DNA of 19,946 nucleotides from Candidatus Dojkabacteria bacterium (GCA_020429465.1 JAGQLH010000014.1:1-19946), one strand, 5' to 3'; positions 1 to 6,867 are shown, counted from the first letter of the stretch. The notes: generated by a model not told the origin, from the sequence alone. A program made the numbers and translations.

Positions 1-8
1 AGCCGGGG

Positions 9-479
9 TTATTGAGATAAATCTTTTAGGCGGTAATTTACCAGAGTTTCTGTTGCAGGGTCGTACACAAAAATCCCTTCATCTGACTGAATAATTTCGA
101 ATCCGATTTGTGCATCTCCATACAGTGTCTTATCGGTAAGAATTGAGAGGTCTTCGATAGTTTTTCGACTCACATTGGATAATTTTGAAGTGTCTAGCAT
201 ACCATCTTTCAAATCATTAGCTATTTCCTCTAATCGTCCTCCAGAGTTCTCTAGCTGTTTCATTCTATCTTGGTCCATCTGAGTGACTTCTGCATTAGTA
301 TCTTCGGGCGTAGTTAATTCAGCATTTTTCCCGCTATAGCTTTTATAAGCTAGTATACCTGCCAATATGGTTACTACAAGAAAAATGAGTACCAATATAC
401 TTCCGCCAACTATAAAAAGCGTCTTTTTAGAAGTAGTGGAATTCTGGATGGATTTATTCGAATCGTTAGATGTAGCCAT
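9..479 (-). CDS. membrane-anchored hypothetical protein, 156 aa
   Basis: I do not recognise a family. The short N-terminus is polar (Ser/Asn/Thr-rich), followed by one strong membrane helix (about residues 20-45, starting TLFIVGG) and an acidic outside part of about 110 residues. That part ends in a compact region with aromatic residues (IFVYDP). The likely topology is N-in with the C-terminal domain outside. An in-frame ATG lies upstream at 512, but an extended -10 element ends at 516, which would put the RNA start inside that ATG. I therefore prefer the ATG at 479 (MATSND). Neither start has a Shine-Dalgarno site. The stop is TAA. The function is unknown. Confidence 0.7.
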   Translation of the reverse strand: MATSNDSNKSIQNSTTSKKTLFIVGGSILVLIFLVVTILAGILAYKSYSGKNAELTTPEDTNAEVTQMDQDRMKQLENSGGRLEEIANDLKDGMLDTSKLSNVSRKTIEDLSILTDKTLYGDAQIGFEIIQSDEGIFVYDPATETLVNYRLKDLSQ

Positions 480-515
480 TGAAGTGTGAGCAGTAAAATT
501 TAGAGAATACATAAT

Positions 516-524
516 TCTATCACG
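516..524 (-). promoter_or_regulatory. extended -10 promoter element (TGATAGAAT)
   Basis: On the minus strand the sequence TGATAGAAT matches an extended -10 box. The predicted RNA start is near 508, giving a 5' UTR of about 29 nt before the ATG at 479. No good -35 box is seen at normal spacing; a TTGTAG lies 20 nt upstream. Confidence 0.4.
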
Positions 525-913
525 GTAAAAATTTAGGTTCTACAATCAAAGAGAAAATTGGTGTTATAGAAAGAGGATATACAACGTCTTATGTATGTAG
601 GTCGTCCGACGGAGATAAAAGAATGGGAGTTCTCACTCCGCCGGACAGAACACTATCCTTTCAAATAGCGGAAATGCCTTTGAAGGGTAGATGATTATAA
701 CAAGAACGGAAGTATCCACATGTGATCTTCTAGTTATATAAGAATAGATCTTTAAAAATTAGGCATTATTCAAGAAAAACCAAAGAATGACCCTGAAAGC
801 GTTCCTCCGAGCTCTACCAAGGTCATTTTTTGGTTGGACTAAGGCAAAACCTATCATGCAAGCATGTCGAAGCATAAAGGTTTTGTCAAAATTTAAAGCT
901 TAGAAAACACATA
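525..913 (+). other. long intergenic region with four hairpins; candidate leader or small RNA
   Basis: About 390 nt without a convincing gene. Four strong inverted repeats lie in a row: 604-614 with 636-646, 653-665 with 679-690, 778-792 with 821-835 (15 bp), and 843-852 with 878-887 (10 bp). In three of them the only imperfect pair is G-U if the plus strand is the RNA and A-C if the minus strand is, which favours a plus-strand RNA. In the first hairpin the opposite holds. A plus-strand extended -10 (TGTTATAGA, 562-570) and a minus-strand one (TGTTATAAT, 694-702) are both present. The last hairpin ends about 27 nt before the ribosome binding site of the lipoprotein gene, so a cis-acting leader is possible. 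I do not recognise RNase P RNA, tmRNA, SRP RNA or a known riboswitch. A 25-codon reading frame (591-668) overlaps the first two hairpins but has no well-placed ribosome site. Confidence 0.4.
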
Positions 914-926
914 AAAGGAAAGAATA

Positions 927-1823
927 ATGAAAAAAGTAATTTGGATTTTAAGTTTAGTATTTTTGTTTGCGTGTATGGAAACTCCAGAAGCAACGCCACT
1001 GGTTCAGGAAGGACCTTTGCCTGTAGGGGAAACGGAACGACCAACGGCTGTTTCGGTTGAGCCCAAGTCGGACGTCGAGATTCTCGAAGGGATCCCTGGC
1101 GTAAGTGTAAATCGTCAGACTGGAGAGATCACTTTGCCAGCAGTAGAGGGGGTTTTTGGGGAGGTACCTGAGTTTCGGTCATGTATTGTAAGTGGCTTAC
1201 AAGACTTTGAATTGGTTGAAAAGTTTGATTTTGTTGTAGAACATTGTGAGGGGAACTTACAGGAAGGGAACGCAAATGGTATTTTCACGCTCATTAAAGT
1301 AACCTTGCCAGACGTACGCATTAATGGTCTAGTGCTTGCTAGTATTATTGATGGAATTGGAATAGCCGGATTAGGAGAGGGCCTTCAGAAGGTCGCAACT
1401 GATGTAATCATTTTTAATCGAGAGGACGGTGAGGATGGCCTCTTAGGTGGGAACATTATTAATGGTAGCTCACAGGCATATACAAATGCTGTTCCAGGCA
1501 TTAGTTCTACCTTTACCTCGATCCCATTGGGATCCGATAACGTAGATAACTTTAACGCTGTGGGTACGGAGATGTGTCAAACACAGCTAATAGCAATGGA
1601 GGATAGTGTCGAAGCTGAAAAACTTTGTAATTCCTATGGTGTTGCAGTATCTACTTCTTGGTTAGGCTGGACGTACGATCAGTACAAAGCTTTCATGAAT
1701 CTTTCTAGTTTCCAACTTGATTCTGGGCAGATAATTAATTTCGAGCCGATCTCGGAAGAGGCATTTGAGTTTTTGTCCGAAGAATTGAGTGGTCGTCCAG
1801 ATATCCTACAATGGAAAGAATAA
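927..1823 (+). CDS. predicted lipoprotein, 298 aa, family unknown
   Basis: The N-terminus is a short lipoprotein signal peptide: two lysines, a hydrophobic stretch and LFAC with the lipidated Cys at residue 16. The Phe at -2 is not typical. A Pro/Glu-rich linker (about residues 17-45) leads into a domain of about 250 residues with four further cysteines (in SCIV, HCEG, MCQT, LCNS), which could form two disulfides outside the cell. I do not recognise the fold. The start is supported by a good ribosome site, AAGGAAAG, 5 nt upstream. The gene stands alone between a structured leader region and its own terminator. The base composition looks slightly more GC-rich than neighbouring genes. Confidence 0.8.
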   Translation: MKKVIWILSLVFLFACMETPEATPLVQEGPLPVGETERPTAVSVEPKSDVEILEGIPGVSVNRQTGEITLPAVEGVFGEVPEFRSCIVSGLQDFELVEKFDFVVEHCEGNLQEGNANGIFTLIKVTLPDVRINGLVLASIIDGIGIAGLGEGLQKVATDVIIFNREDGEDGLLGGNIINGSSQAYTNAVPGISSTFTSIPLGSDNVDNFNAVGTEMCQTQLIAMEDSVEAEKLCNSYGVAVSTSWLGWTYDQYKAFMNLSSFQLDSGQIINFEPISEEAFEFLSEELSGRPDILQWKE

Positions 1824-1843
1824 CGCCTAAGAACAAGTAACCT

Positions 1844-1919
1844 AAGCGCTCGGAGAGGTGTGATTGATGATTAAAATTTTTAATCCAACCACATATGACC
1901 TACCTCACCGAGCGCTTTT
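1844..1919 (+). terminator. rho-independent terminator of the lipoprotein gene
   Basis: A 16-nt stem (1844-1859 with 1902-1917) has a single A-A mismatch and a GC-rich core GCGCTCGG, and its 3' arm runs into TTTTGCATTTT. The 42-nt loop holds a second AT hairpin (1869-1875 with 1879-1885), giving a branched structure. A T-rich tail exists only on the plus strand, so it acts in that direction. Confidence 0.8.
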
Positions 1920-1939
1920 GCATTTTAAATCATAATTAA

Positions 1940-1948
1940 TGCTAAAAT
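1940..1948 (+). promoter_or_regulatory. extended -10 promoter (TGCTAAAAT) of the SLH-Excalibur gene
   Basis: TGCTAAAAT is an extended -10 box 28 nt before the ATG at 1977. A TTGCAT sits 19 nt upstream of the hexamer, overlapping the T-tail of the preceding terminator. The same TGCTA(A/G/T)AAT form recurs at other promoters in this window. Confidence 0.5.
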
Positions 1949-1976
1949 CGTTTTATAGATTAGGGTACAAAACACT

Positions 1977-2780
1977 ATGAAAATCTCAAAAGTAATCATC
2001 CTCCAAGCTGTACTAGTATTACTTATAGCTATACCTGTTTTAGCAGGCTTCCCAGATGTTCCAGAAAATCATGAATACAAGACAGCAATTGAATTCGTTC
2101 AGGGGGAAGGTATAGTAAATGGCTATGGAGATGGTACATATCGTCCTGCGAACACAATAACAAGGGCAGAATTTACAAAAATAATTGTAAATAGTAGGTA
2201 TCCTAAAGAGGAGATTGATACGTGTGGGGATTTCCCATTTCCTGATGTAGACGAGGCTAACGCATTTGCTAATTTTATATGTTTGGCCTATGAAAAAGGG
2301 GTTGTGAGTGGATATACAGATGGAACATATAGACCAAATGAGACAATTTCTTTTGGAGCTATTTCAAAAATTATTGCAAATGCATTTTCAATGGATTCAG
2401 ACCTTGGTCTTCAAACCGAAGATCATAAATTTAAGCCTTTTGTAGTTAGTCTTCAAGAAAAAGCGGCTATTCCATTAACAATAGAGACAATTGATTCTCT
2501 TATAAATAGGGGGGAAATGGCAGAGATTGTTTATAGAATTATGAATAATATAACTGACAAGGAAACAAAAATTTACGAAAATCTTATATCACAATCAGTT
2601 ACACCTACCCCTGAGCCAACAACAGTCCCAGAGTGTTCTACGGATACTTATAATTGTTCAAGTTTTACTTCACAAATAGCAGCACAGGAACTATTTGAGT
2701 TCTGCTTTATACAAACAGGAATAGATATCCATAGGCTTGATGGTGATAATAATGGAATTGCCTGCGAAAGCCAGTTCTAG
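1977..2780 (+). CDS. SLH-domain surface protein with C-terminal Excalibur domain
   Basis: The predicted protein is secreted and S-layer-anchored. A signal peptide (about residues 1-23, ending VLAG) is followed by two clear SLH repeats: about 25-75 (FPDVPENHEY, VNGYGDGTYRP, ITRAEFTKI) and about 88-138 (FPDVDEANAF, VSGYTDGTYRP). A degenerate third repeat covers about 152-191. A Pro/Thr linker leads to an Excalibur domain (about 220-267) with C227 and C263 and the calcium-loop-like DGDNNGIACE. SLH repeats bind secondary cell-wall polymers, and Excalibur domains occur in extracellular proteins as a presumed Ca-binding module. C83 and C102 in repeat 2 probably form a disulfide; the same pair occurs in the SLH protein at 16834-18132. 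A weak ribosome site (AGGG) precedes the start. The stop is TAG and lies 11 nt from the convergent gene. Confidence 0.9.
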   Translation: MKISKVIILQAVLVLLIAIPVLAGFPDVPENHEYKTAIEFVQGEGIVNGYGDGTYRPANTITRAEFTKIIVNSRYPKEEIDTCGDFPFPDVDEANAFANFICLAYEKGVVSGYTDGTYRPNETISFGAISKIIANAFSMDSDLGLQTEDHKFKPFVVSLQEKAAIPLTIETIDSLINRGEMAEIVYRIMNNITDKETKIYENLISQSVTPTPEPTTVPECSTDTYNCSSFTSQIAAQELFEFCFIQTGIDIHRLDGDNNGIACESQF

Positions 2781-2791
2781 GGCTATACTAC

Positions 2792-3028
2792 CTACTTAAA
2801 TGCTCGTGCAATGAGGAGTAATACCGATGCACCAACAAATCCTGCTACGATACTTCCAATAAATCCGGTAGATTGAAGTCCGAGCGCTCCTAGAATAAGT
2901 CCACCCACAAGACCTCCAACAAGGCCAAGTAGTATGTCCCCTATAAGTCCAAATTTATTTGTGCCCACAAGTTTATCCGCAAGGAAACCTGCAATTAAAC
3001 CAATAATAAGAGTTACTAAAATATTCAT
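2792..3028 (-). CDS. GlsB/YeaQ/YmgE-family small membrane protein
   Basis: A 78-residue, very hydrophobic protein with three predicted membrane helices and glycine-rich helix motifs (GLIAGFLADKLVG, GLVGGLVGGLILG, GSIVAGFVGA). These match the transglycosylase-associated / GlsB stress protein family in length and pattern. The family is linked to envelope stress, but its biochemical role is not established. It is the last gene of a three-gene minus-strand operon (coiled-coil protein, YggT, this gene) with a 23-nt gap to YggT. There is no Shine-Dalgarno site. The stop is TAG, and the 3' end faces the SLH-Excalibur gene. Confidence 0.9.
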   Translation of the reverse strand: MNILVTLIIGLIAGFLADKLVGTNKFGLIGDILLGLVGGLVGGLILGALGLQSTGFIGSIVAGFVGASVLLLIARAFK

Positions 3029-3051
3029 AGTAATAATGTATAAAAAATAAA

Positions 3052-3399
3052 TTATTTACGTTTTTTCGAAGTAGTTTTTTCTACAAGAACTTCTTCGGTA
3101 GTAAAGTAAGCAAGCAACTTTCGTATTGCATATTCTATAAAAACATAGAATAAAATAGCGAAGAGAGTTGAGAACTCAATAACAAATCTTCCTTCAAACT
3201 GAGGTGATGGGAATATTCCGATAAATGGATTAATCAGCCCAAAACTTGTTTCATAAATCCAGTTTACAAAATTATTCGATGAGTTAGCTCCAAAGAGCTT
3301 GAAGATAATTCGTAAGATAAGTAGCAGGTTTATTGCCCCAAAAATAATCCCAACAAAACCTGAAATTACTGTTTCTTTTTTATAACGACGAATTTGCAT
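3052..3399 (-). CDS. YggT-family membrane protein
   Basis: A 115-residue integral membrane protein. The N-terminus is basic. Two hydrophobic segments (about residues 12-40 and 68-95) surround the typical YggT signature: LLLILRIIFKLFGANSSNNF, then LINPFIGIFP and a hydrophobic FVIEFSTLFAI stretch. The C-terminus is a basic cytoplasmic tail (KTTSKKRK). YggT/YlmG proteins are associated with envelope organisation and osmotic shock, and with cell division or plastid nucleoid distribution in other lineages; the exact role here is unknown. It is the middle gene of the operon, 33 nt downstream of the coiled-coil gene. It has no clear ribosome site. Confidence 0.85.
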   Translation of the reverse strand: MQIRRYKKETVISGFVGIIFGAINLLLILRIIFKLFGANSSNNFVNWIYETSFGLINPFIGIFPSPQFEGRFVIEFSTLFAILFYVFIEYAIRKLLAYFTTEEVLVEKTTSKKRK

Positions 3400-3432
3400 A
3401 AAGTATGATCATTAAGAAGTAAAATGCAGATT

Positions 3433-3642
3433 TTAGGCAGTATTGTAAAGTGATTGACGAATACTATTTCGTTCATCTTTTAATTCAACGAGTTCTTTTG
3501 AGAGGTAGCGTTCAAGAAATCCATTCGAATCATTAAGAGCAGACTTTAAATTTTTTATTTCCTGCTCAAGTGTTTTGATATGTTGTCTTTTTACTTGTTT
3601 CTTGATTGATATTCTAATGCTTGGGGTAGTAGTTTGTTTCAT
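3433..3642 (-). CDS. small basic coiled-coil protein, 69 aa
   Basis: The frame is open up to 3720, but a consensus promoter occupies 3692-3720, so the first usable start is the ATG at 3642 (MKQTTTPSIR). The product has a basic N-terminal third (ISIKKQVKRQHIK) followed by a charged helix with heptad-like spacing (LEQEIKNLKSAL, LKDERNSIRQSL), predicted to form a coiled coil. It has no membrane helix or cysteine. It is the first gene of the operon with YggT and GlsB-like genes. I do not recognise a family. A role as a DNA-binding regulator of its own operon is possible but unsupported. Confidence 0.6.
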   Translation of the reverse strand: MKQTTTPSIRISIKKQVKRQHIKTLEQEIKNLKSALNDSNGFLERYLSKELVELKDERNSIRQSLYNTA

Positions 3643-3680
3643 GTCTGCGAAATCTAAGAAATAAAGTACAATACTCCTCA

Positions 3681-3702
3681 CTTGTATTACAAGTATAATA
3701 CA
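3681..3702. promoter_or_regulatory. overlapping palindromes over the -10 and start site (possible operator)
   Basis: Two perfect dyads share this stretch: CTTGTATTACAAG (3681-3693) and TGTATTA / TAATACA (3683-3689 and 3696-3702). They cover the -10 box and predicted RNA start of the operon promoter, which is a usual position for a repressor site. No regulator can be named. Confidence 0.4.
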
Positions 3703-3720
3703 TGTTGTATTTTTAATCAA
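3692..3720 (-). promoter_or_regulatory. sigma-70 type promoter, TTGATT-17-TATACT
   Basis: On the minus strand, TTGATT (3720-3715) and TATACT (3697-3692) are separated by exactly 17 nt. The predicted RNA start is near 3685, leaving a UTR of about 43 nt before the ATG at 3642. It drives the coiled-coil-YggT-GlsB operon and decides the start of its first gene. Confidence 0.75.
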
Positions 3721-3727
3721 GTCGTAT

Positions 3728-3775
3728 ACATATAGGACGTGATATAGTGGAATTGTCTGCGAGAGTCAGTTTAAG
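3728..3775 (+). pseudogene. remnant of an Excalibur-domain gene 3' end
   Basis: The segment 3748-3775 matches 23 of 28 bases of the 3' end of the SLH-Excalibur gene (2753-2780), and weaker gapped similarity extends upstream to about 3728. In the matching frame it reads GIVCESQF where the intact gene reads GIACESQF. The stop TAG has become AAG. Three of the five differences are silent, which suggests a once-coding paralogue rather than a recent copy. The upstream part of the gene is missing and the promoter of the minus-strand operon takes its place. Its orientation, facing a minus-strand gene, is the same as that of the intact copy. Confidence 0.55.
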
Positions 3776-3777
3776 TC

Positions 3778-4266
3778 TTATAAATTCTTTACAGCATCGG
3801 CAACTTCTTGCTTTGCTTGTTCTAAATCCGCTGCAGAATTTACCCAACGTGTAATTGAAATTGTTGCTGATTCTCGTGTTTCATTCGTATCAATAACATC
3901 AAGGCCTCGTATCGTAAAAGTATTTCCTGGCTCTATGTTATTAACATAATCCCTCCATACAGTTACATAGATTGTTTTTCCCTGGGTTGTTTCTAAGGTA
4001 TATTCTTCTTCAGACATTGCAAGAAGCCATATTACCTCACATGGATTTTCGCTAATAATAACCTCTTCCACACCATGAAATGAGAAGTAATCTGAATTAG
4101 AATTATCACACTCTAAGGAATTAATTGCGGTATCAATCGATTCGGGTAATGTTTCTTCAGATGAATTGTAAGAACTTGAATTGAGGATATATATACCCAC
4201 ACACGAGCATAAACAAAGAATAGAAAAAAAGAGAACTAGTAGGATGATAAGAAATTTTTTACTCAC
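3778..4266 (-). CDS. membrane-anchored hypothetical protein, 162 aa, GTG start
   Basis: An N-terminal hydrophobic segment (about residues 5-28) contains three close cysteines (C18, C20, C22 in LCLCSC). It could be a signal anchor or, through LCSC, a lipoprotein signal. A Ser/Asn/Glu linker follows, then an outside domain of about 110 residues with two cysteines (LECD, NPCE) that could pair. It ends in an amphipathic helix (DLEQAKQEVADAVKNL). The start is GTG (GTGAGTAAA), about 13 nt after the predicted RNA start. It is divergent from the Q-rich protein gene. I do not recognise the family. Confidence 0.75.
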   Translation of the reverse strand: MSKKFLIILLVLFFSILCLCSCVGIYILNSSSYNSSEETLPESIDTAINSLECDNSNSDYFSFHGVEEVIISENPCEVIWLLAMSEEEYTLETTQGKTIYVTVWRDYVNNIEPGNTFTIRGLDVIDTNETRESATISITRWVNSAADLEQAKQEVADAVKNL

Positions 4267-4285
4267 TGAAGTATTCTAAAAAATA

Positions 4286-4314
4286 AGTATAAGATCACAC
4301 ATATCTCATTATAA
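4286..4314 (-). promoter_or_regulatory. promoter TTATAA-17-TATACT
   Basis: The minus-strand -10 TATACT (4291-4286) is 17 nt from TTATAA (4314-4309), upstream of the GTG at 4266. The -10 box is good and the -35 box is moderate. Confidence 0.5.
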
Positions 4315-4342
4315 TTTTAAGTAGAATATGATAATGTGTGAT
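4294..4342. repeat. 9-bp inverted repeat between divergent genes
   Basis: ATCACACAT (4294-4302) and ATGTGTGAT (4334-4342) are perfect complements with 31 nt between them. The left arm lies in the -35/-10 spacer of the minus-strand promoter and the right arm lies just upstream of the plus-strand -35 box, so one protein could act on both genes. Confidence 0.4.
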
Positions 4343-4354
4343 GAGTCACAAGGA

Positions 4355-4384
4355 TTGGTTCTGAACCTAAAATTATTCTATACT
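4355..4384 (+). promoter_or_regulatory. promoter TTGGTT-18-TATACT
   Basis: TTGGTT (4355-4360) and TATACT (4379-4384) are spaced by 18 nt, with the RNA start expected near 4391. This excludes the upstream in-frame ATG at 4386 and supports the ATG at 4410 as the start of the Q-rich protein. Confidence 0.55.
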
Positions 4385-4409
4385 AGTGAAAATTAGTCTT
4401 ATCTATACT

Positions 4410-5663
4410 ATGGCAGGAACACCACAAAACCAAGGCCCAATAAATAATCAAGCTCAGGCAGTGAATTCGCCACAGCAACAGAATGTACAACCACAGGCAA
4501 ATCAAATCCCTGTGCCTGTACCGCAGGGTGGGTCGCCACAGACTGTGCCTTTAAATCAATCAGCACAACAACCTGTATCACAACCGCAAGCAATTCAGCA
4601 ATCTACGCCACAGGCACCACAAGCTACAATTCAACAAAATCAGGTATCAAACCAAGTACAACAACCGCAGCAAACACAAAATGCCACTTTACAACCACAG
4701 GTGAACCAATCAGCTCAAGCAGGGCAAATAAATCCGCAGCAAAGTGTGCCACAACAAACACAATCTTCAAGTTTCCAAAACCTTGTTCAACCAGGGACTG
4801 TAGAGGCCGCTAATGACAAGCAGAGTGGTATCCCAAGTTTGAATATGGAGGACATGTATGAGAAGAAGAAATTTAAACTTCCGATTAGTCCAGGTAAAAT
4901 TTTTATGATTCTCATGTTGTTAGGATTAGGTTATGGAGGTTTTTGGGCATATTCTAACCCAGATTCCGTGAAAGCATACCTAAATAATGGATATGCTCCA
5001 GAAGTTACATCTGGACAGTTCGCTTCAGCACCATCAACCTGGGAAGCAGAGGAGGTTCGAGTTGATGAGGGTTATCTTTTACAAACGGCAAATAACCCTA
5101 CGGAAAATTTCCAAGATATAGTCGTTGGAGAAAATACCATTACACTTGCGAGGAATATAGCACAAACAGGTGACCCATTATGGCTTTTATTTAAAATCAC
5201 TGAAAATCCAGAACCAGACAAAACCGAATTTACTGTTGAATCTGTCGGATTTTCTAGGGTGATGCTTCCAAAAGTAGTGTATGGAGGATTATTAAACACT
5301 AAGGTATTAGCTTTTCTTGGTACTCCAGCAGAGACACCTGCAATGTCAATAATCCAATCATTGTTTAAGGAGAATACTCAGCTAGTACTTGCCTCAAAAA
5401 CAGTAGAGCTACTGCCGGGTGAAGTAGTACTTACTAATGAACCAGATGTATTTCTTCAAAATGTTAACCAAGAATTTGAAAGGTTTAATGGTGCAGATAG
5501 TTCAGTACCAGATAGTGTGAATGATGCACTTAAGAGTAAACAGGATAGTCTAGAAAATCTTGGTGAAGGGCTTGGATCTATGGAAGATGTTCTACAAAAA
5601 AGTGGATACGATGTAGAAATTCCAGACAAAAATTCATTCTCTGATGCTCAGCAAGATGAATAA
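4410..5663 (+). CDS. single-pass membrane protein with Q/P-rich cytoplasmic tail, 417 aa
   Basis: Residues 1-130 are low complexity: about 42 glutamines, with many Pro, Asn, Ser and Ala, no cysteine and almost no charge. A short charged stretch (EDMYEKKKFK) precedes one membrane helix (about 163-182), and the positive residues before it place the Q-rich part inside the cell. About 235 residues follow outside, starting with a Trp-containing segment (STWEAEEVRV). They include a mixed hydrophobic domain (about 215-345) and an acidic, helical C-terminal tail (SLENLGEGLGSMEDVL). I do not recognise the outside domain. The start follows from the promoter position. The 3' end overlaps the sugar dehydrogenase gene by 8 nt, so the two are probably co-translated. 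Confidence 0.75.
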   Translation: MAGTPQNQGPINNQAQAVNSPQQQNVQPQANQIPVPVPQGGSPQTVPLNQSAQQPVSQPQAIQQSTPQAPQATIQQNQVSNQVQQPQQTQNATLQPQVNQSAQAGQINPQQSVPQQTQSSSFQNLVQPGTVEAANDKQSGIPSLNMEDMYEKKKFKLPISPGKIFMILMLLGLGYGGFWAYSNPDSVKAYLNNGYAPEVTSGQFASAPSTWEAEEVRVDEGYLLQTANNPTENFQDIVVGENTITLARNIAQTGDPLWLLFKITENPEPDKTEFTVESVGFSRVMLPKVVYGGLLNTKVLAFLGTPAETPAMSIIQSLFKENTQLVLASKTVELLPGEVVLTNEPDVFLQNVNQEFERFNGADSSVPDSVNDALKSKQDSLENLGEGLGSMEDVLQKSGYDVEIPDKNSFSDAQQDE

Positions 5664-6867
5664 AAACTGTAGGAAAAGGGTAATTCTTTCCATTCTAATA
5701 GTAATAGGAATCGTTGCACTTTTTGTCCTTGGTTTGAGAGTAGTGAACCCATTTTCTTCCACCTTCGACTCATATACTTCAAAAATTCCTAATACAGTTC
5801 CTACTGGGGCATTGTCCGAGCAAATGGAAATAGAGGTTGTAGCAGAAAACTTAGAAATCCCTTGGGCATTAGTCTTTTTACCTAATGAAGAATTACTGGT
5901 AACTGAGCGATCAGGATATATCTCTCATATTACCAGTGAAGGAATTGCATCACGTATTTTTGATCTAAGTGCAGAAATAGTAAATCAAGGCGAATCAGGA
6001 TTGCTTAGTATGATTAAAGATCCAGCATTCGAAGAAAATCAATTCATTTATATCTATCGTTCATACAAAAACTTAGATAATGAAACACGAGTGAGGGTAG
6101 ATCGATACCGTTATGAAGCTATGAATTTTTATGATAAGGAGACGATAATAGAGGATATCCCGGCTGGATCGTATCATTCAAGTGGTGAGATGGCATTTGG
6201 ACCTGATGGATTTTTGTACATAACAACAGGGGATGCAGCTGAAAAGGAACTGGCGCAAGATGGATTATCTTTAGCTGGAAAAACACTACGACTAAATAGT
6301 GATGGTTCAATTCCGGAAAATAATCCATTTGTTGAAGATGCCTCAATCCGAAATGAAATTTGGACACTCGGACATAGAAATGCACAAGGAATTGATTGGC
6401 ACCCAAGTACTGGGCAAATGTTTCAATCTGAACATGGACCATCAGGATTTGATGGAGGATCAGGGAGAGACGAAATTAATTTAATACAAAATGGGAAAAA
6501 CTATGGATGGCCAGATATTACAGGTCTAGAAGAAAAAGAGGGGATGGAATCTCCTTTAATCGAATTTACTCCAGCCATTGCACCAGGAAGTATTGCATTT
6601 TATGATGGTGATATGTTCCCAGAGTATCAGAACAAGCTTCTTCTTGCTGCTCTTCGTGGACAAACTGTACTCATTGTTGATATTACGGATGAAGGTGGTT
6701 TTAATCCGACAGCAGCTATCTCCGAGATACTTATTGATGATTCTTACGGTAGGATTAGGGAAATTCAAATAGCAGATGATGGCTCAATATACTTCACAAC
6801 TTCTAATCGGGATGGGAGAGGGGATATCCGTCAAGGTGATGATAAAATCTATCGAATATATCGTTAA
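5656..6867 (+). CDS. membrane-anchored soluble-type aldose sugar dehydrogenase (GSDH family)
   Basis: This belongs to the glucose/sorbosone dehydrogenase beta-propeller family, which oxidises aldose sugars with PQQ in characterised members. Visible signatures are IPWALVFLPNEELLVTERSG (68-87), YHSSGEMAFGPDGFLYITTG (173-192), GHRNAQG (239-245), SEHGP (258-262), DEINLI and NYGWP (282-286), with the C-terminal DGSIYFTTSNRDGRGD. An N-terminal helix (about 8-28) after a basic NKNCRKR should anchor the enzyme with its catalytic domain outside. The ATG at 5656 overlaps the stop of the preceding gene; an ATG at 5644 in the same frame is also possible. No PQQ biosynthesis gene is in the window, so cofactor use is uncertain. 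The length of 403 residues is normal once the anchor is counted. Confidence 0.85.
   Translation: MNKNCRKRVILSILIVIGIVALFVLGLRVVNPFSSTFDSYTSKIPNTVPTGALSEQMEIEVVAENLEIPWALVFLPNEELLVTERSGYISHITSEGIASRIFDLSAEIVNQGESGLLSMIKDPAFEENQFIYIYRSYKNLDNETRVRVDRYRYEAMNFYDKETIIEDIPAGSYHSSGEMAFGPDGFLYITTGDAAEKELAQDGLSLAGKTLRLNSDGSIPENNPFVEDASIRNEIWTLGHRNAQGIDWHPSTGQMFQSEHGPSGFDGGSGRDEINLIQNGKNYGWPDITGLEEKEGMESPLIEFTPAIAPGSIAFYDGDMFPEYQNKLLLAALRGQTVLIVDITDEGGFNPTAAISEILIDDSYGRIREIQIADDGSIYFTTSNRDGRGDIRQGDDKIYRIYR

Noticed and set aside
591..668. A 25-codon plus-strand reading frame inside the structured intergenic region
   Set aside because: It overlaps two hairpins, its nearest ribosome-site-like sequence is about 15 nt upstream, and it has no recognisable motif. 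RNA structure explains the region better.
604..690. Possible RNase P RNA because of a GGACAGAA stretch
   Set aside because: The other conserved RNase P elements (the GAGGAAAGTCC side of P4 and the closing 3' sequence) are missing on both strands, and the region is too short.
778..835. Long hairpin read as a minus-strand terminator (T-run after the stem on the minus strand)
   Set aside because: No minus-strand gene lies upstream of it, and the single imperfect pair is G-U only in plus-strand RNA. I keep it as part of the leader structure.
4408..4593. Minus-strand open frame opposite the Q-rich region
   Set aside because: It is a by-product of CAA/CAG/CCA-rich codons read backwards. The plus frame has the promoter, membrane helix and downstream coupling.
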